The notes under the pieces were generated by a model, which had not been told where the DNA came from, ran no database searches, and saw only the letters and a list, made by a program, of their open reading frames with translations. 64,000 nt of DNA from Galbula dea (taxonomy: Eukaryota; Chordata; Aves; Piciformes; Galbulidae), in assembly GCA_013399015.1 (NCBI GenBank), contig VWZX01002298.1, positions 310,001 to 374,000 on the forward strand, in the 5' to 3' direction. Shown here one piece after another: positions 1-14,199 of the stretch. Positions within the stretch are counted from its first letter, which is position 1; the number at the start of each line of letters is the position of its first letter. The position numbers and the translations under genes were made by a program.

Positions 1-1597
1 GAGGGGAAGGCTGGGGTGGCCCCAGAAGGCTGCAAGTACTGAGGAGAGGCAAACACCCCTCAACACTGGTGCGTAAGTCACTGGGAGAGGTGGAATTTGA
101 ACCAACTCCTTCTTTAGAATTTCCTGCAATATAATTTGGGCTTCTCCATGCTATCAGGCTAGCGGTAATGAGTCCTGTTTCCCAGGCACTATGTCTTCCC
201 ATGTGCTTCCTAGAAAGCCTCTGTGACTCTTTTGGTGAGTCTACTGGTTTGCAGGATGTAAAGGAGAAGTCTGGTCCTAGGCTGATGTCCTTATGTGGGT
301 TTAGAGAAAAGGGACACAGCCACCAGCCTAGCACCACAGAGTAGGCTTGAAATAGGAGGAGAACATGGGCTTCCAAGGCAATATCACTGATTTAGCGTTT
401 ATTGCTCACTAGACCACATTCTCTCATCCTGTCTCTGGAAATCCAGCACCTGGAATCATGAGGCTATCAGAGAATTTCATTCTGGAGATTTTCTAAAGGA
501 TGTACTTGGCCCTTTGTGCTGGAGAGAAATGATTGAAAACACAGTACCTCTCCTCTTTCCCTGCTGCAAAAAAAAAGCAATTAGGGATCACGGATCCACT
601 TGTTTCAAGTCTTGTCCTTTTAAGCCAACCATAGAAATTTCAAACACCTGGAGCTGACAATCCTACAGCCCAGAGGTCCTCCTGCCTATGCTACCCACCC
701 TTTGAAATACCTGCACAGATGCATGTGTCTTCAATTTGTAATGCACTCTGCAAAGGCTGTTTCAGTTTCTTGGAACAGATACTTGATACCTTGAACATTC
801 ACTTTCCTAAACCCTTGTCTCTTTTGGAGTATTCTTGTGCTTTTTGTCTGTGTGATGGAGAGACTGTTGTCACTTGGTCAGAAGGAAGAGAATATATGCA
901 GTTGCATACATGTAGTTCTGTATATGTAACAGATATTGTATATATTTGGATTGTTCATCTTCTGGAGTGTGGAAGAGACTTCCAAAATGATGCCTCAGTC
1001 CTTTGTTCTACTTTCAAAATGAATATCCCAGATAGGTCTGCCTTTTCTGGCTTAGAAAGAATTTCAAGCACAATGAATCAAAAATGGGATGATTTTTGGG
1101 GCACTTGTATAGGAAATTTATGGTTTTGTTTCTTCCAAGATTAAAAACCTGATGTAGGCTATAAATTTACTCAGAGTTTTGCCTTTGAAACTCGGCATGT
1201 GACTTCTCATGGGAAACAGGATGGGTAGGCATAAATGAACCTATGCTAGATGGAATGGCTGACTTCAGAAACAGGAATCTGGTCAGAAAGAGAAATGTGT
1301 GTTTGAAGCCAGTGTTATCATTTCACTCATCTGTGAACACAAGATCCTCTGGCATGAGTTTGGTGGCACTTCCTGCCAGGTGAGGTGGTGTAATTAGGAG
1401 TAGAATCGTACTACAGAGAGGTTGCAGGCTAACAAACCCTGCTTGGATCACTTCTAGGGTTTTCCACCTGTACCCAGAAAGACAGAGAGGGTACTGATGA
1501 GGACAAAGACCCGGATAAGTCAGTTAAGGTCACCATCGGGGCTGGTTACCCCATGACTCACACCCAGCCTTGGTTGCCCCACAGCCAGTGACAGTCG
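1..1597. other. Non-coding, nothing recognised
   Basis: Mixed-composition sequence with short A runs. The longest ORF (719-1144, plus) shows no family signature and is likely chance. Confidence 0.6.
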
Positions 1598-1925
1598 TAG
1601 AATCATAGAGTTATCAGAGTTGGAAGGGACATCAAAGATCATCTAGTTCCAACCCCCCTGCCTCGCAGGGACACCTTCCACTAGATCAGGTTGCCCAGGG
1701 CCCCATCAAGCCTTGTCTTAAAAGCTTCCAGGGATGAGGCTTCCACAACCTCTCTGGGCAACCTGTTCCACTGTCACACCACCCTCATAGTGAACAACTT
1801 CCTCCTAATATCCAACCTAAATCTACCCTCCTCTAGCTTACACCCATTTCCCCTGGTTCTATCACTGTCTGACCTCCTGAAAAGTCCCTCACCAGCTTTC
1901 TTGTAGGCCCCCTTCAGATACTCAT
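1598..1925 (-). repeat. CR1 LINE fragment, 3' end
   Basis: The element lies on the minus strand. Its 3' octamer tail appears here as TAGAATCATAGAG, followed by the typical GTTGGAAGGGACATCAAAG and the conserved 3' UTR. The upper part is the end of ORF2, with a DRTRGNGCKL-type block on the minus strand near 1850-1880. It is severely 5'-truncated, as most avian CR1 copies are. Confidence 0.9.
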
Positions 1926-4900
1926 GAAAGCAAATCTAGAATAGCTCTGCTGTTACAAAGAGTAAAAAAAAAAGTTAATTTGCTATGGAGAAACAATCCC
2001 ATATTTATTCCTGATTAGTTTACACTGAAGCATGTTTGCTACCTTGGTAAAGAAGGCAAGAACTCCTTGTGTCCCTCTGCCTACTCTGCATGGGTGGAGT
2101 GTCACTGAAATTGGCTGGAGCCCTTCCACATACAGCAAATGGCAGGATTAAGAGCAATGTTTTGCAAATATCCCTCTTACTCAACTTATTAACTAAAATT
2201 CTCCATTAAGCTGTGATCTCTAGTAGAGTTATTCTGGTTTATGGTTTCTATGGTGAGGAGTGTGTTCCTGGAAGCTGGGCTGGGTATGTTTTTCCTTGAC
2301 TTGGAAACATTGTGTTGAAGAAAGTGGAGACTGTCAGATGTTTTGAAATATGTTCTTCTGCAAAAAAAAAATAGTTGCTTTTTTAAACATTTGATAATAA
2401 AAATTAATTTACATGATGCTACAGACTGGGCTAAAGTACATGACTGGATGATTAGGTAGCAAGGTTTGGAGTTGCTACAAAACTAGATGAAAGTTAAGAA
2501 GACAAACAGGCATTGCCTGAGTTTGCATCTCCAGTGAATTGTCACAGAGCAGAGGGATGGAGATTTCATGGCATCATGCAGAGTGCTGGGCAGTGCTGGG
2601 GTTGAATGTCACACAAAACAAATCCCAGCATTTAAGCATAGGACATGGAGCTGAGAGGCAGGTCACAAGCATCTAGTGGTGGACAACTGCCATTGTACCA
2701 ACCCCTTAGGGAGACAGGGATGGGAGGGAGGCAGCACAGAAAAGTGTTAGGTACCTGTGGGCTATGAAAGGGCAACAATGCAGTGTGTAGATGTTGGTTT
2801 CGTGGCATGTGGGGAGTGCAGCTGCTTGGGGCTGACAGCAACATTACTGCCAACAGCAGGGTTTGGCCAACCATTGCTACAGCCACAGGTTTGGCTCCCC
2901 AGCTCCCTCTTGCCTATTTGTGTCCAACAGAGGCATCTGTGTCCTGGAGAGGAGAGGAGGGTGTGTAGCAACATCAGGTGACTGCTGATAGGAATGTATA
3001 ATATTTGAGCTATTTCACTTTTGTGTGTAAAGCTCAGGTCAGCACCAGAAATGCAACACAAAAGCAAATGTCAAGAAAAAAAAGAAGAGTCAAGAACTGA
3101 AGAGTAACACCTTCTGTAACTACAATCATGTTTCCATCAGTCAGTTTGAAGATGTAATCTCTGTATCATCCCAGCCTCACCAGTACGTTTTGCGCAAATT
3201 GTTACTGTCTCCAGGAGCTGCAAGTAAAACCCCTGTTGTTAAACTCATGCCTATGTATCACTTACAAGATTCTTGGCCAATTTGCTAAGCAGCAGTGTTC
3301 AGTGTCACATTGTGTGGGCATTAGAAGTATTATTTGGTAGGTTTTTTTCATTTAAACATTTCTGAAATGCTAGGCATTTAAAATGCTGCCTTTAAATTTG
3401 GGGTGTAAAAGGGAAAAAAATGAGAAGAATGTCACTGCTTTTTACTGGTATATCATCTCAATGCTGTGCTCTTAGCTGGAAACACTTCACAACTACCCAG
3501 CAACCTTCTTCCTGCCTTGAGGTAAGGCAGCCAAAATCTCTTCTGTGGAGACATTGCCTTCTAGCTCAGACCCCACTAATGAGAAGGTCTGTGAAGCCCA
3601 CAAGTTGTACATGAATGGGGATTGTCAGATGTAAAAATGCAGAATGCTTTACTGAAGAAAGGTAGGTGTTCCTAGAAGATTAAAGATGGAGGAGTTGAGA
3701 ATTTGGGAACTGGACATATAAATCTTCTTGTGTGAGTTCAGCTCAGATAGATGAAGTGGTTATGCCTAGGTTTGTGGAGAAACAAGAACCAGAACAGAAG
3801 TCTAGGGAATCCTACAACCCAGCCAGTGACAATTCTCTTACCTGTTTAATCCATCTTCTTCTAACTATTTATATATGTTTTGAGGTTGCTTACAAAGTTC
3901 AGAGGCATTAAGCTGGAGAAGAAAGTGTGGAGAGTATGCACTGTCAGCCCCTCAGCAGTGTGAGTCCATCTGTTCTTGTGCACTAATGAAGACCTGCTGC
4001 GTGATGCCTTTCAGGAAGCTCCAATCTTCAGGGACTTTTGCATTAATCTTTAATATGCTCTTTGTGTGCCTGTTGTGCAGGAATTCAAAGACAGAAAATA
4101 AGCTCCTTAGCAAAGATGGGGAATATTAGCTGACTTCTACCCCAGGAACCCACCAAATCCACCAGCCTCTAGTGCAGAAGAGGCCAGCTTGGGCTAACAT
4201 GTCCTTTAGAGAAATTTTTCCAAGAAGGAGAGAGAAAGATGTCAGCACTGTAAGGGATCCCATCCCATGTTTCTTAATTCTTCCTCTATTTGAGCTACCT
4301 GGTCTCTCCAAGAAGACACGTGAGAAAAGTTCTCAGAGGAGACCCAGTGAAGCTGCCAAGAAACACACACCAGATGAATAGAGCCACAACTACTTCAAGA
4401 GTAAGCTCCAATAACAGTCCAAATGCTCAAATACAGGTATTACCCACCTAGAAGAAGATCCACAAAGCTAAAGGAATTATTTCTGTGCATACCTGATCTC
4501 AGAAGAAAACACAACTTCACCAGAGCTAGCCTAGCAGCATGGACACACCTGGGGTTGGTTTATGCCTTTGTCATATAAGCTGAGTATCTTCATTAGCTGT
4601 TTCCACATCAGACATTGAAGATTCCTGCTTTTGCAGCTACATTATGTCTAGAGCATTCTGCTTTGAGTTGGTAGCAACCCATTACTCAGAGGGTAATGGC
4701 ATCATTCTAGGTTAAAAAACAATAAATCCACAAAGAGAAGATCTAGCTTAACAATGAGATCATTCAGTGTACAGAGACTTATGTTTTACTGATAGCCTGA
4801 AGAAAGGCTGCTCTATGCATTTTCTGAGTTGCTGCTGGAATGCACATTCCTGATAAAAGTCAACCTGTGAATTCTAGTCACAACCTTAAAGTTTATTAAA

Positions 4901-7279
4901 ATGCACTGAAAAGGAAGGTGTCATTGTAAAACAGAATAAATAATGATGCCTTGTAAAGCCTGAAACATCAACATGAGTATCTTGAGCACAGAGTTAATCA
5001 CAGTGAATTTGGAGTGGAAATGAGTTCTTCCAGTTTCTTCTGAAATCTTTATCTGGAGCAGAGTTGATGGTTGCTCTAGGAATGTTTAATATTTGGTGTT
5101 TGGCATCATATGCTCTGTGCCAGTATGTCTCATTCTGTTTGTGTGTGTTTAACTTGTGTAAATTAACTACTCTGCAGTGGTACAGTACTTACAAACCTAC
5201 CTACTGCGATGCATTGCCTATAGCATATGTTGCTACAGAAGCTCTGCTGTTTATGTACACTCCAGGCATGATCACATTATAGTGATAGCTGTATTCTGCT
5301 CTGGTGTGAAACATGGGCCTTATCCTGCCATCTGCAGTCATAGTTCCACTAGGAGCTCACAGCCTCTTGTGTTCAAGGCACTAAACTTGCTGCCTGTGGA
5401 GTTTTCCTTAAGCAAGAATAGTTCCACGAGCAGGAAGAGTTTGCTAAAATGTAGCAGCATCTGGTTCCCATTTGGGGAATCAGTCATTTATCTAGTTTTC
5501 TAAGACTGAGGCACAAGAGTTCGAATGACTTCAGTTCAGGCACCAAGTTGGTGGATCAGATTGATTTACATCTCAGCATGTTCTTAGTTCTCTCCTTGGG
5601 CCAGCAGATGTTACAGACTGATACAAAGGATTGTTCCCAGCATTAACGTAGTATTGCCTGTCTCTCTCCTGCCTCTCTCTCTCTGTGAACAACCATACAT
5701 TAAAACTCTGTAAGATTACACCATGGTGTTTTTCCAAGCCTGTATATGTTTTCTGATTAGATATCTGTGCTGGATTTAGCCAAATCCTCACTTAAGTGCT
5801 GTTCCCTATGTATCTAGGTCATTTGCACAATAATTTTTGTTGCATATCTGGAATAACAAGCACAGCTCTTGGTGGAGTTCTGCATGGCAGAAACAATTTA
5901 TGTCCTCATATAAATGCATGTGAGTTTTTCTGGAGGGAAAAAATGAAAGGGAAAAAAATAAAGAACAAATTAGTTAATTTTATGGTTATGTTTACAGTTT
6001 CCCTGGCACCTCAAGAGTAAGCAGGAAAGATAATTGGAAAGATCCTGAGCTGTTGCTTTTTTTCTGTTTTTAGGCAAACATGTTGGGCAGCCCTTGGACC
6101 ATTTCACTTGCCTCCTTTTGTCTCAGACAACTCTCAGTTTGGCCTTGGGCACCTGCAGTGGGGAATTCAGCAAAAATCCTGCTGATTTTGTTGTTGCCAG
6201 ATCCAGCTCATCCCCCTGGATGGGCTCTGCTAACAGCTCCCTCCCTAGGCAGACTGCAGTGGGGAGCAGGGCTGGAGAGAGTGGGGAGTGGGGAGATGTG
6301 CCAAAAGCTGCTCCAAAGTGGGGCAGGCATGTCTGAGGCCTTGGGTGAGGTATGGACCGGGCACTTTTGCGTAGGTACAGGCACTGCAGGCATCTCCTGC
6401 CAGCTTCCTCCCACCACAGAGGACACCCCTGCCGTGAGCACTGTGCAGATTATCACCAGGACAAAGCAACCAAAAGGCAGTTGCTCCCCTAAAGAGTTTT
6501 ACACTGAATCCTTTGGAAGTAAACCTTTGGCTTAGTTACATTAGTGGTTATTAGCGGAGCCAGATGCTGGATTGTGACAAAAATCACCTCTTGCAAAAAC
6601 GAGGGTTGTTGGTGATTTGAATTAGTTCTCTCCCAGTAACTGAAATTAAATGCAAGCACCTAAGCAACGTAGTTTGTTGCATTGTTCAAAGAGTGAAGCA
6701 CCTCCAGCAGCACTGCTGCCCAAACATGCTGTGGCCCTGCGTGGTGAGAAGTACACCCAGCACTGTTAGGAAAGAAACCAGGAAAACTTTGAAGAAAGAA
6801 TAAAATCTGTGCTGACTCAGAAAGCTGGTCTTGCTTGGGACAGCAGCTTAGTGTGATAAGCACTATCTCTTGCTTTGCTTCTTTCAGTATATTGCTGAGC
6901 ATTTCTATAAAGCAGGGGCTTAAAATACTCTCATTTTATTCCTTTTTTATTTACCCTCAGTATCCAAACTCAACCCTCAGCTTCAGTGGACCCAAAGAAA
7001 TACCAACAAATTTAGAGGATTTCTACTAGCAGATCTGCAAACAGGTTTGTACCCACACATCAGAACTTTGTATTCTTTTAATAGCTTATTTTTCTCAGAA
7101 TGCATATGAAAATCATACAAAGGATTTCTAGCAGTGGTTCATGCTAAGCCTGCAAATAATTTTCTAGTCTTATTTTGAATCATCCTTGGAGCAAGTCTTA
7201 GCTCTGCATGTACAAACTAGGCCAAAAAAAAAAAGGTGGGAAAAAAGACACAAGGCCCTTTGTCCTCTCTGGAATTTGT
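1926..7279. other. Non-coding intergenic stretch
   Basis: No repeats or exons recognised. It has minor features only: an A/T-rich patch near 2360-2420 and CT-rich runs near 5660-5690. Confidence 0.55.
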
Positions 7280-7440
7280 TTAAAACCCCAGGGACAAATA
7301 AGGCACTTTACTTAACCCAGCCTGGCTATAAATAGGAAGCAGCACCTTAGACTCTGCATGAACTGGGGAGTTCAGGTGTGTCTCCTCAGTTACCAGTACA
7401 CTTGAGAGGCACAGCTTCAATCTGAGGTATGTCCCAATGC
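7280..7440 (+). promoter_or_regulatory. Candidate muscle-type promoter or enhancer (CArG-like, MEF2/TATA)
   Basis: GACAAATAAGGC (one mismatch to a CArG box) lies about 35 bp before CTATAAATAG at 7326-7335. The latter fits both the MEF2 consensus and a TATA box. About 100 bp downstream is a strong donor, TCTGAG|GTATGT (GT at 7427-7428). Together these could mark a plus-strand first exon from about 7355 to 7426. I cannot identify later exons, and the cluster could also be an enhancer for the nearby LBH-like gene. Confidence 0.3.
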
Positions 7441-10400
7441 TAAAGGGTCATTAAAGGTCACCAAGGGCACCAGGTTTGGTCCAGAGAGAGACCTCGAGCT
7501 AGAAGGGAGGTGCTGGGGCCAGCAGGAGTCAAGTGGCTGCTTTGCTTTTGCTCACGTTTCCTGGTTGAGTTTTAAGCACAATGTAAGCACAATTCCCCCC
7601 CGATTTTTTTTCTCATTCCTACTGGAGCAAACTTGTTTTCAGCATGGTGAGAATGACTCTTCATCCCTGTGCTACCTGGAGGGTTTCATGGTGGAAAAGG
7701 CACCAGGTGCTGCTCTTCCCTTTATGCAGATCCCCTTCACAGGAGTGGTGTTAGCTGCTGTCTCTCCGAAGGACACCATCCCTACGCCTCTGGGTCTCTC
7801 CATTTGGCCAAACTAACCGAAACCACAATATACAGGAACACCTGAAACTGAGACACCTCTTCTGCAGCAGGTCCCAGCCCTTGGGCTCACAAGGAGGAGG
7901 AAGATGAATTGCCCCAGCCACATGTGTGTCCTGCTGGGGAACAGGAGGGCTGGTGGTTAGACATGACCATTAAGAATTAGAAAACAACCATTCTACTTCC
8001 AGAACTAGTGCACTCCACAGCTACCTGGAGACCATTTTTGGGTCCAATCCACTTTTTTCTGCCTTTGTTGTCTATGTGGGGAAGAAAACCCTAGCTTCTT
8101 CCCCAGCACACCCAAGCTAGCAGTTAAAGACCAGCATCAGTGAAATAACACCCAAGCTGCTTGTTTTCAGCCCATGTTCACTTTATTTTGTTCTGCCCCT
8201 GTGTTTTCAGTTGCAGTTGTGTACTTGCAAGACCTCACCTGCAGAGCTAATTCAGGATGGGGCTGCAAAGGGAAAGTTAGTTATGAGATAGGTACCTGTG
8301 CTATTTCTTCCTGCTCAAATAATCATCAGTGAACAGTTAGCAACAGCAATAAACTATTCTTAGGTTTCCAGCTCTGTGGTATCTCGAGCTTTCCCCAGCT
8401 CCTGGCTCTGGCTGTATGTAAGTCACAGCAGCATCCCAGTCTCAGGGGTTTTCATGGCTTCATCACTTACTGAATAGTAATGCGTGGGGGTACGGTTGTC
8501 AGGGGTATGGAGGACATGTAGGTATGTGACAATATCCAACCTATATTTCATAAATGAAAGGACTAATTCATAAAGCGAATTTGTCAGTCTCCAGGAGCCA
8601 TGCTGAAGCTGAATGCTGGCTTGATTGCAAACATCCAGTTAACGGCTGGACTTGCTGCAACCACTCGCTGCAAAAACAGCTCTCCCTTGGTGTGTGGGCA
8701 CGAATCGTCAGGCAGGATGAAAAGATCCTTGTCCTTTGCAATGTAAGGTTTGGGGTCTAAAAGCTGAGTGTGAGGAACGTTCTTCTTGCTTTCTGTCCTC
8801 ACCTCCCCAGATGCCCCTGCTCCTCCACTCCGGCCCACCCTCCTAGTTGGGCTAAGGGATGATCTCCAGTAGGGAAGTCTCCCAAGGGTAGATGTGGTGG
8901 GTTGGAGCTCTTCATGGAAGAAATGTTGGAGAAAATGGAGGAAAATATTTTATCAATGCTCTTAGGGGAAAACAGTGACTTTTAACTGTTTCAGTGCTTT
9001 TATTTTTTTCAATGATTGTTGGGTTCTTGGCTTTATTTTGTTCTTAAAAGAAAGGAAAATCAGAAACTTTCTTAAAATCCATACTGTCCAGAAGTGAGTG
9101 AATTTAAACATTGGAGAGTTAATGACTCTGAAATAAAAGCCACAGTATGTTTTCAAAGACAAAAGGAAGAAGGGTGCTCTGCTCTAATTTGTGTTGGAAG
9201 CAGTGCTTGGAAGTAACAGCTTCTAGAATGTGAATATAAGAGATGTGCTGTTTTTTATGGGAATTATTGGTCCTTGTGGCTGTCAGGGATCACCTTTCTC
9301 CACAAAAGAATTATATAAATACTGGATTTGGAAGCGAAAGAAAAAAAAAGGGGAGGGGAGAGAAACAAACCAACCCCAAAAAAACAAACTCCACACATTA
9401 GGATTGATTTGATTTAGACATGACATTTTTCAGCTTAACATCATAAAAGCCAGTCTCCATCTCTTACTAAAGGTTTAAATAAAGACTAATTCCACTGAAA
9501 AGGGTATTTGCTCCTTTAGACCAGAGTGTCAAGAACAATACATTTAAAAGAAAGAACTACTAAGCAGATGTTTGATTAAAGATAAATGAAAATGGCTCAA
9601 AATATGTCAGTAGGATAGCATTATATGAACATGAGGATCCAGTGGATTTAAGTTTAAAATACAAATGTTAGGAGCAATACAACAGTATTCCCATGCTCAT
9701 CCTATACAATTAATGATAGATAAACCCTCCCTGCCCTCAGACTCAAGGAAAGAGAACAGCTAGGACTCAGCACAGATCTCACAGTGACAAAAAATGGGCA
9801 CTACTTGAAATTGCATTCCTGGAGCCATCAGGCAGCACCCACTGCATCCTTAAGTGGCTTGGCACCATACACCACACAGGAAGACCCCAGAAAGAAAGGA
9901 GAACAGCTAGGGAGGCAGTGTCAGTCCTTCTGCCACCCCACCCCCAGGGCAATATACGCTGAGACATGAGATTTTTCCAGGCACGGTGCATGGAAACTCC
10001 AGTACTGAGTGACACTAAGCATCAGGTTTGCAAACGCTGAAGTGCCAAAGCTGGGCTCATTGCCTCCAGCCTGTGACACAGAAAATCTCCCTAACCATGC
10101 CAGCACTGTCCACCAGGCAAAGGCCCAGCCCAGCTGGGGAGAAACTGGCTTTGGCCTCAAAGCAGCCCTTTTTGCCATGCTGATATACCCATCTCAGTGA
10201 GCAGCAGATGCTTTTGAACTGGGAAAACAAGAGTGACTCTCACCCTCCTGTTATCTGATCCTTTGCTCTTTGGTAACTTGACATTTTTGGGGAAAAAAAA
10301 ATGGTTGTTCAGTGGCAGGCTATCTCTGTCTCTCATCTCTGCCACATGACCCCGCTCTCCTTGCATGGGGTATAGGTTTCCAGTAATGTGAGTTCCTGCT

Positions 10401-11095
10401 GGGGTCCACAATAGCCTTTCCAGAAAATGTTAAAAATGTGCATTGCATTAAAAGGCAAATGAAGAAGAGCCAACTGGCTGCTGCTAGCACAGCACACAGG
10501 GCAGGTATCATCCAGGGTGAAGGGGCTAACGCCAAATAGGGCAGCAAGAAAATAATCCCAAGGCAGCAGCAGTGGGCGTTGAGCTCCCTGCTCTAATGGA
10601 GATGGCAACTGCCATTGATGTAAATTTGAATTTATCTGGGCAGGAACACATGGGGTGGAGGCTCAGTGAGGGTATTTGCATGCCATGGGGCAAAGGCAGG
10701 CTTAGAGCAGGCTTCATTCCTCTGTATTAGCTGTATTAGTAGTATGACAGGAAATGCACACCACCATAAATAACCCTTTGCATTTGTAAACCAAGACACT
10801 GAGAGTACACTGCTTCTTCCTATCAGTCCAGTATAGGCATTTAATAGGCTAAATGGTGTAATACATCTACAGGACATACATTAATTGAGTATTATGTACA
10901 GGTGGCATTTTACAAAATTAGAAAGAACCGAAATAGAGCAAAATCCAACAATGTCTTACTCCATAAAACTTCCTTCCTCCGCCACATGAAATATTCTACA
11001 AGCTAGACTAGAAAAATATGACTGAATGTCTTTTTTTTTCTTTTTAGTTTCTACAAAGCTTTTAATCCAGAAAAAAATACAAAACAACTATCAAG
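7441..11095. other. Non-coding stretch between the 7.3-kb motif cluster and the LBH-like 3' end
   Basis: No repeat or gene recognised. There is an A/G-rich run near 9335-9390. Several overlapping ORFs at 9.8-10.8 kb look like chance. Confidence 0.5.
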
Positions 11096-11101
11096 TTTAT
11101 T
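11096..11101 (-). terminator. Candidate poly(A) signal of the LBH-like gene
   Basis: On the minus strand AATAAA is followed within about 35 bases by a T/G-rich stretch (TTGTTTTGTATTTTTTTC). This signal plus downstream element is the usual layout of a vertebrate cleavage site. It is the first canonical AATAAA I found downstream of the stop at 14200, implying a 3' UTR of about 3.1 kb. Long 3' UTRs are usual for LBH. Variant hexamers closer to the stop cannot be excluded. Confidence 0.35.
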
Positions 11102-14100
11102 AGAGAGACAACACTTGTACACAGACAAAGTAAGTGGATGTTCATACACCTGCAAGTTGAATAAATAGAGCTTGTTTGTATAAAACAACTTTCTCTCTAT
11201 CTTGCCCTTCTATTTTAGGGCTTCTGGCCCATGTTCAGAAAAATAAAATGGGAGGAGGAGTTTGGCTTTGCATGGTTGTTAAACTGAGGCCACATGGCTT
11301 TAGGAGAAAGCTTTAGCTTGAAATATCCATTTGCTTCAGGTAAAATTCTTCAAGGGAGCAGAGCAAAAGAAAGAGACAGTAAGAAAGGAGCAGTGAGACT
11401 GGAGAGAGGAAATCTGGCATTTCTATAGGGGCTGTACTAAGATGAAAAAAGCAGTGCTGTGTGGCGGGGGTTTTTCAGGGTGTATGTAGAATGCTGTTGT
11501 TTCTTTGGAAAACTTATTTAGGGAAGTGCCATTGACCTCAGGTGGAAATAGGATAAGAGCCATCCAAAGCAGGAAGGGAGGGAGCGTCTGAAAGCAGATA
11601 GAGAGCACAAAAAAAATCGGGGGAAGTGTTTCAAACAACTGTTTTTCCTTTTAGAAAGCAAAAAGCAAATTAAGTGATGCATCTAACGTCATTCCTCACG
11701 GAGCTGGGCCGGCGCAGACTGGAAGGAAAATCACACAGTTAAAAATATGTCGTCACTGTCGGCATTTTCCCCCCAGAGCTTTGCATAACTTCTTAACAGC
11801 TGATTGAAAAGCAGTGTTTAAAGAGCACCTCGGATCCACCCAGCCGTCTCGCCAGCATGGCTCCCTTACCACCATGACCAGTTGCAGATGGGGCTGAGCC
11901 AGAGACCTCCTCTCATAGAACCATAGAATCATAGAAATGTCAGAGTTGGAAGGGACCTCAAAGATCGTCTAGTTCCAACCTCCCTGCCTGGCAGGGACAC
12001 CATCCACTAGATCAGGTTGCTCAGGGCCCCATCCAGCCTTGTCTTAAAAGCTTCCAGGGATAAGGCTTCCACAACCTCTCTGGGCAACCTGTTCCACTGT
12101 CTAACTGTCTCACTGTTCGTGTGCTACCCAAACATGGAGCTTGAGCTTGGCCTCACTTCATTGGCTTTACCAGAAAACTGTCACCAGTTAAGGGGGTGAC
12201 AGGGATGGCAGCCAGATTTAGGAGGTGCTCCTGAAATCCTTCTATTACTCTAGTGACATTCCATGCTCTGACCAGAATCCCACTCATCCCAAAAATAATT
12301 CTGTGGCAGCGTAGGTAAGAAAGTCTACATCAAGAAGGCAAACCAGGTTGTTATATAGGTTGAGAGAGCAAAGTTTAACTGAAGTATCACTTTATACTAT
12401 ACTACACTGCTTATAAAAAGGGTCCTTAGATCCCAACACCCCAAATAATGAGCTATATTTTTTGCACATAAATTAATGTTGCTTTGAAGTAAAATAGTCT
12501 CTTTCCTTTGTATTAAACATTCTTTGCACAGAATTCTTTGTAAGTAAATATATTAAATTTGGTTGCTAAGAAGGTATAAACTTATCCTACTAATACATCT
12601 GGCCAGTAAATTTTATCCACCACTACACAATTAAAAGCTGCTGTTAGAGAAAATTATTACTGGAGAAAAGAAAGCAATTGGAAGTGAACTCAGGAGTTAA
12701 TGCTGGAAGAAATCCTGTCAATTCATTCCACCTACAGCGAGAGGCTTCTTCCGGCTGCAACATTAATTGGAAGTACAGACCCCATCCAGCCCTGCAGAGA
12801 TGGCGAAAGCCAACTTTGTAGCTTATGGGACACTTGTTACTGATACAGTTAAACCCTTTTGAGTACATGCATTATCTATCTCCAACAACTCTGTCCAAAG
12901 GGTAGCAGTTTGAGCCAAGATTGGTGCTGCCGCTGAGACAGTGGGAGGAAGCTTCTGAGACATCCTTGTGCAGGAAGGGGTTCACCCCATCAAAATAGCC
13001 CCCAAACCCCCAAAGAAAATCCACTGGAGGCTCAAGGCGTCCAGAGACAGCTTGTCCCACCATGAGCTCTGGTCTGCATGAGATGGCTATGCAACCAAAG
13101 CTGAGGGGCCAGTGCTGTGAGGGAGGCCCCCTCACCCCTACTCCTGCAGGCAGTGCCACTTGGGCAGGAGGGAGGCAAGTGCAGGTTCTGCCACCCTCTG
13201 CCCCCTCCTTCTGTGGGTGGCTCTGAGGGGACCTGGCATCAGGCAAAATGGAGGGCAAATTTGGGGTCCTGTCACCCACCCTCAATCACCACCTGGCTTG
13301 GGTCAAGGGAGAAACATCTGTGCCTCTGCACCAACATTATAAACAAAGCATTCCAAAAGAATTGTCACAACAATTTCTATTAGCAAGGTGGGACAAATCC
13401 AGCCCTGGCGAAGGGGAAACCATCTCATTGGCTTCAAGGGAGAGCAGCACGCACCACACCACGGCTGGACATAAAGAGTGCACAAGCAGCATGATCCACC
13501 CAACCAAGCCTACAACAGACAGCCTCACTCCACAAACACCAGAGACTAGTAATCCACTTCATCAATGTACAGTGACAAAGAGTTTCCAAAAGGCATGAGC
13601 CTTATTGAAAAGGCAGCTAAGAAAAGGCTGGTTCATCCAAATTTGCACATATTAGCCAAAGGGAGAGAACTGCTCTGAGCTGCCCCAGGGCAGCAGCCTG
13701 GAGGCAAATCTTACACTTGCATCTCTATACAAAAGTTAAAAAATCAAATGGTGACATTATATTACATCTATTTTTCATAATATCACAGTGCTAGTTTTAA
13801 ATGGCTAAAAACAAGAAAGGTTTTAGATTTAAGACATCACTCCTGTAGAAATGTGACCCCTTTGTCCTGCTGTTGATGCCTGAAAGCAGCCTTGCTTGAA
13901 AAAGCTAAAACCAATGAAAAGTGCTAATTGAAATTAGGAGCATATTTTCCCTTCATAATCTTCTATTTCCTAACATGTTCCATTGTTTCCCAAGGAAAAA
14001 TTAAACAAATAATATGAATCCCAGCCTGAAAATCAAAATGTGGAAAAGAACAGTTCTAAAGCCCAGATGCTTCTTACTAGGTACTAACTAAATAAAACCC

Positions 14101-14199
14101 TTGCAGATTTAAATACAGATTACTTTGACATGTCTTCAGAGTGTGTTAGCTTTCCAAGAACATTCACAATGAAGTGTCACTTCGGAGGCCATGGAGTCC
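11102..14199 (-). other. Presumed 3' UTR of the LBH-like gene
   Basis: This lies between the stop at 14200 and the AATAAA at 11096-11101. It contains one CR1 in sense orientation (11912-12115). The GC-richer part at 12.9-13.3 kb holds a 137-codon minus-strand ORF without family signature. The UTR may end earlier if another poly(A) site is used. Confidence 0.35.
11912..12115 (-). repeat. CR1 LINE fragment, 3' end
   Basis: About 200 bp of the CR1 3' region on the minus strand, starting with overlapping CATAGAA octamer copies and GTTGGAAGGGACCTCAAAG. It is truncated in the end of ORF2 near 12115. It is closely similar to the copy at 1.6-1.9 kb, so both probably come from the same subfamily. It sits in the presumed 3' UTR of the LBH-like gene in the same orientation. 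Confidence 0.9.
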
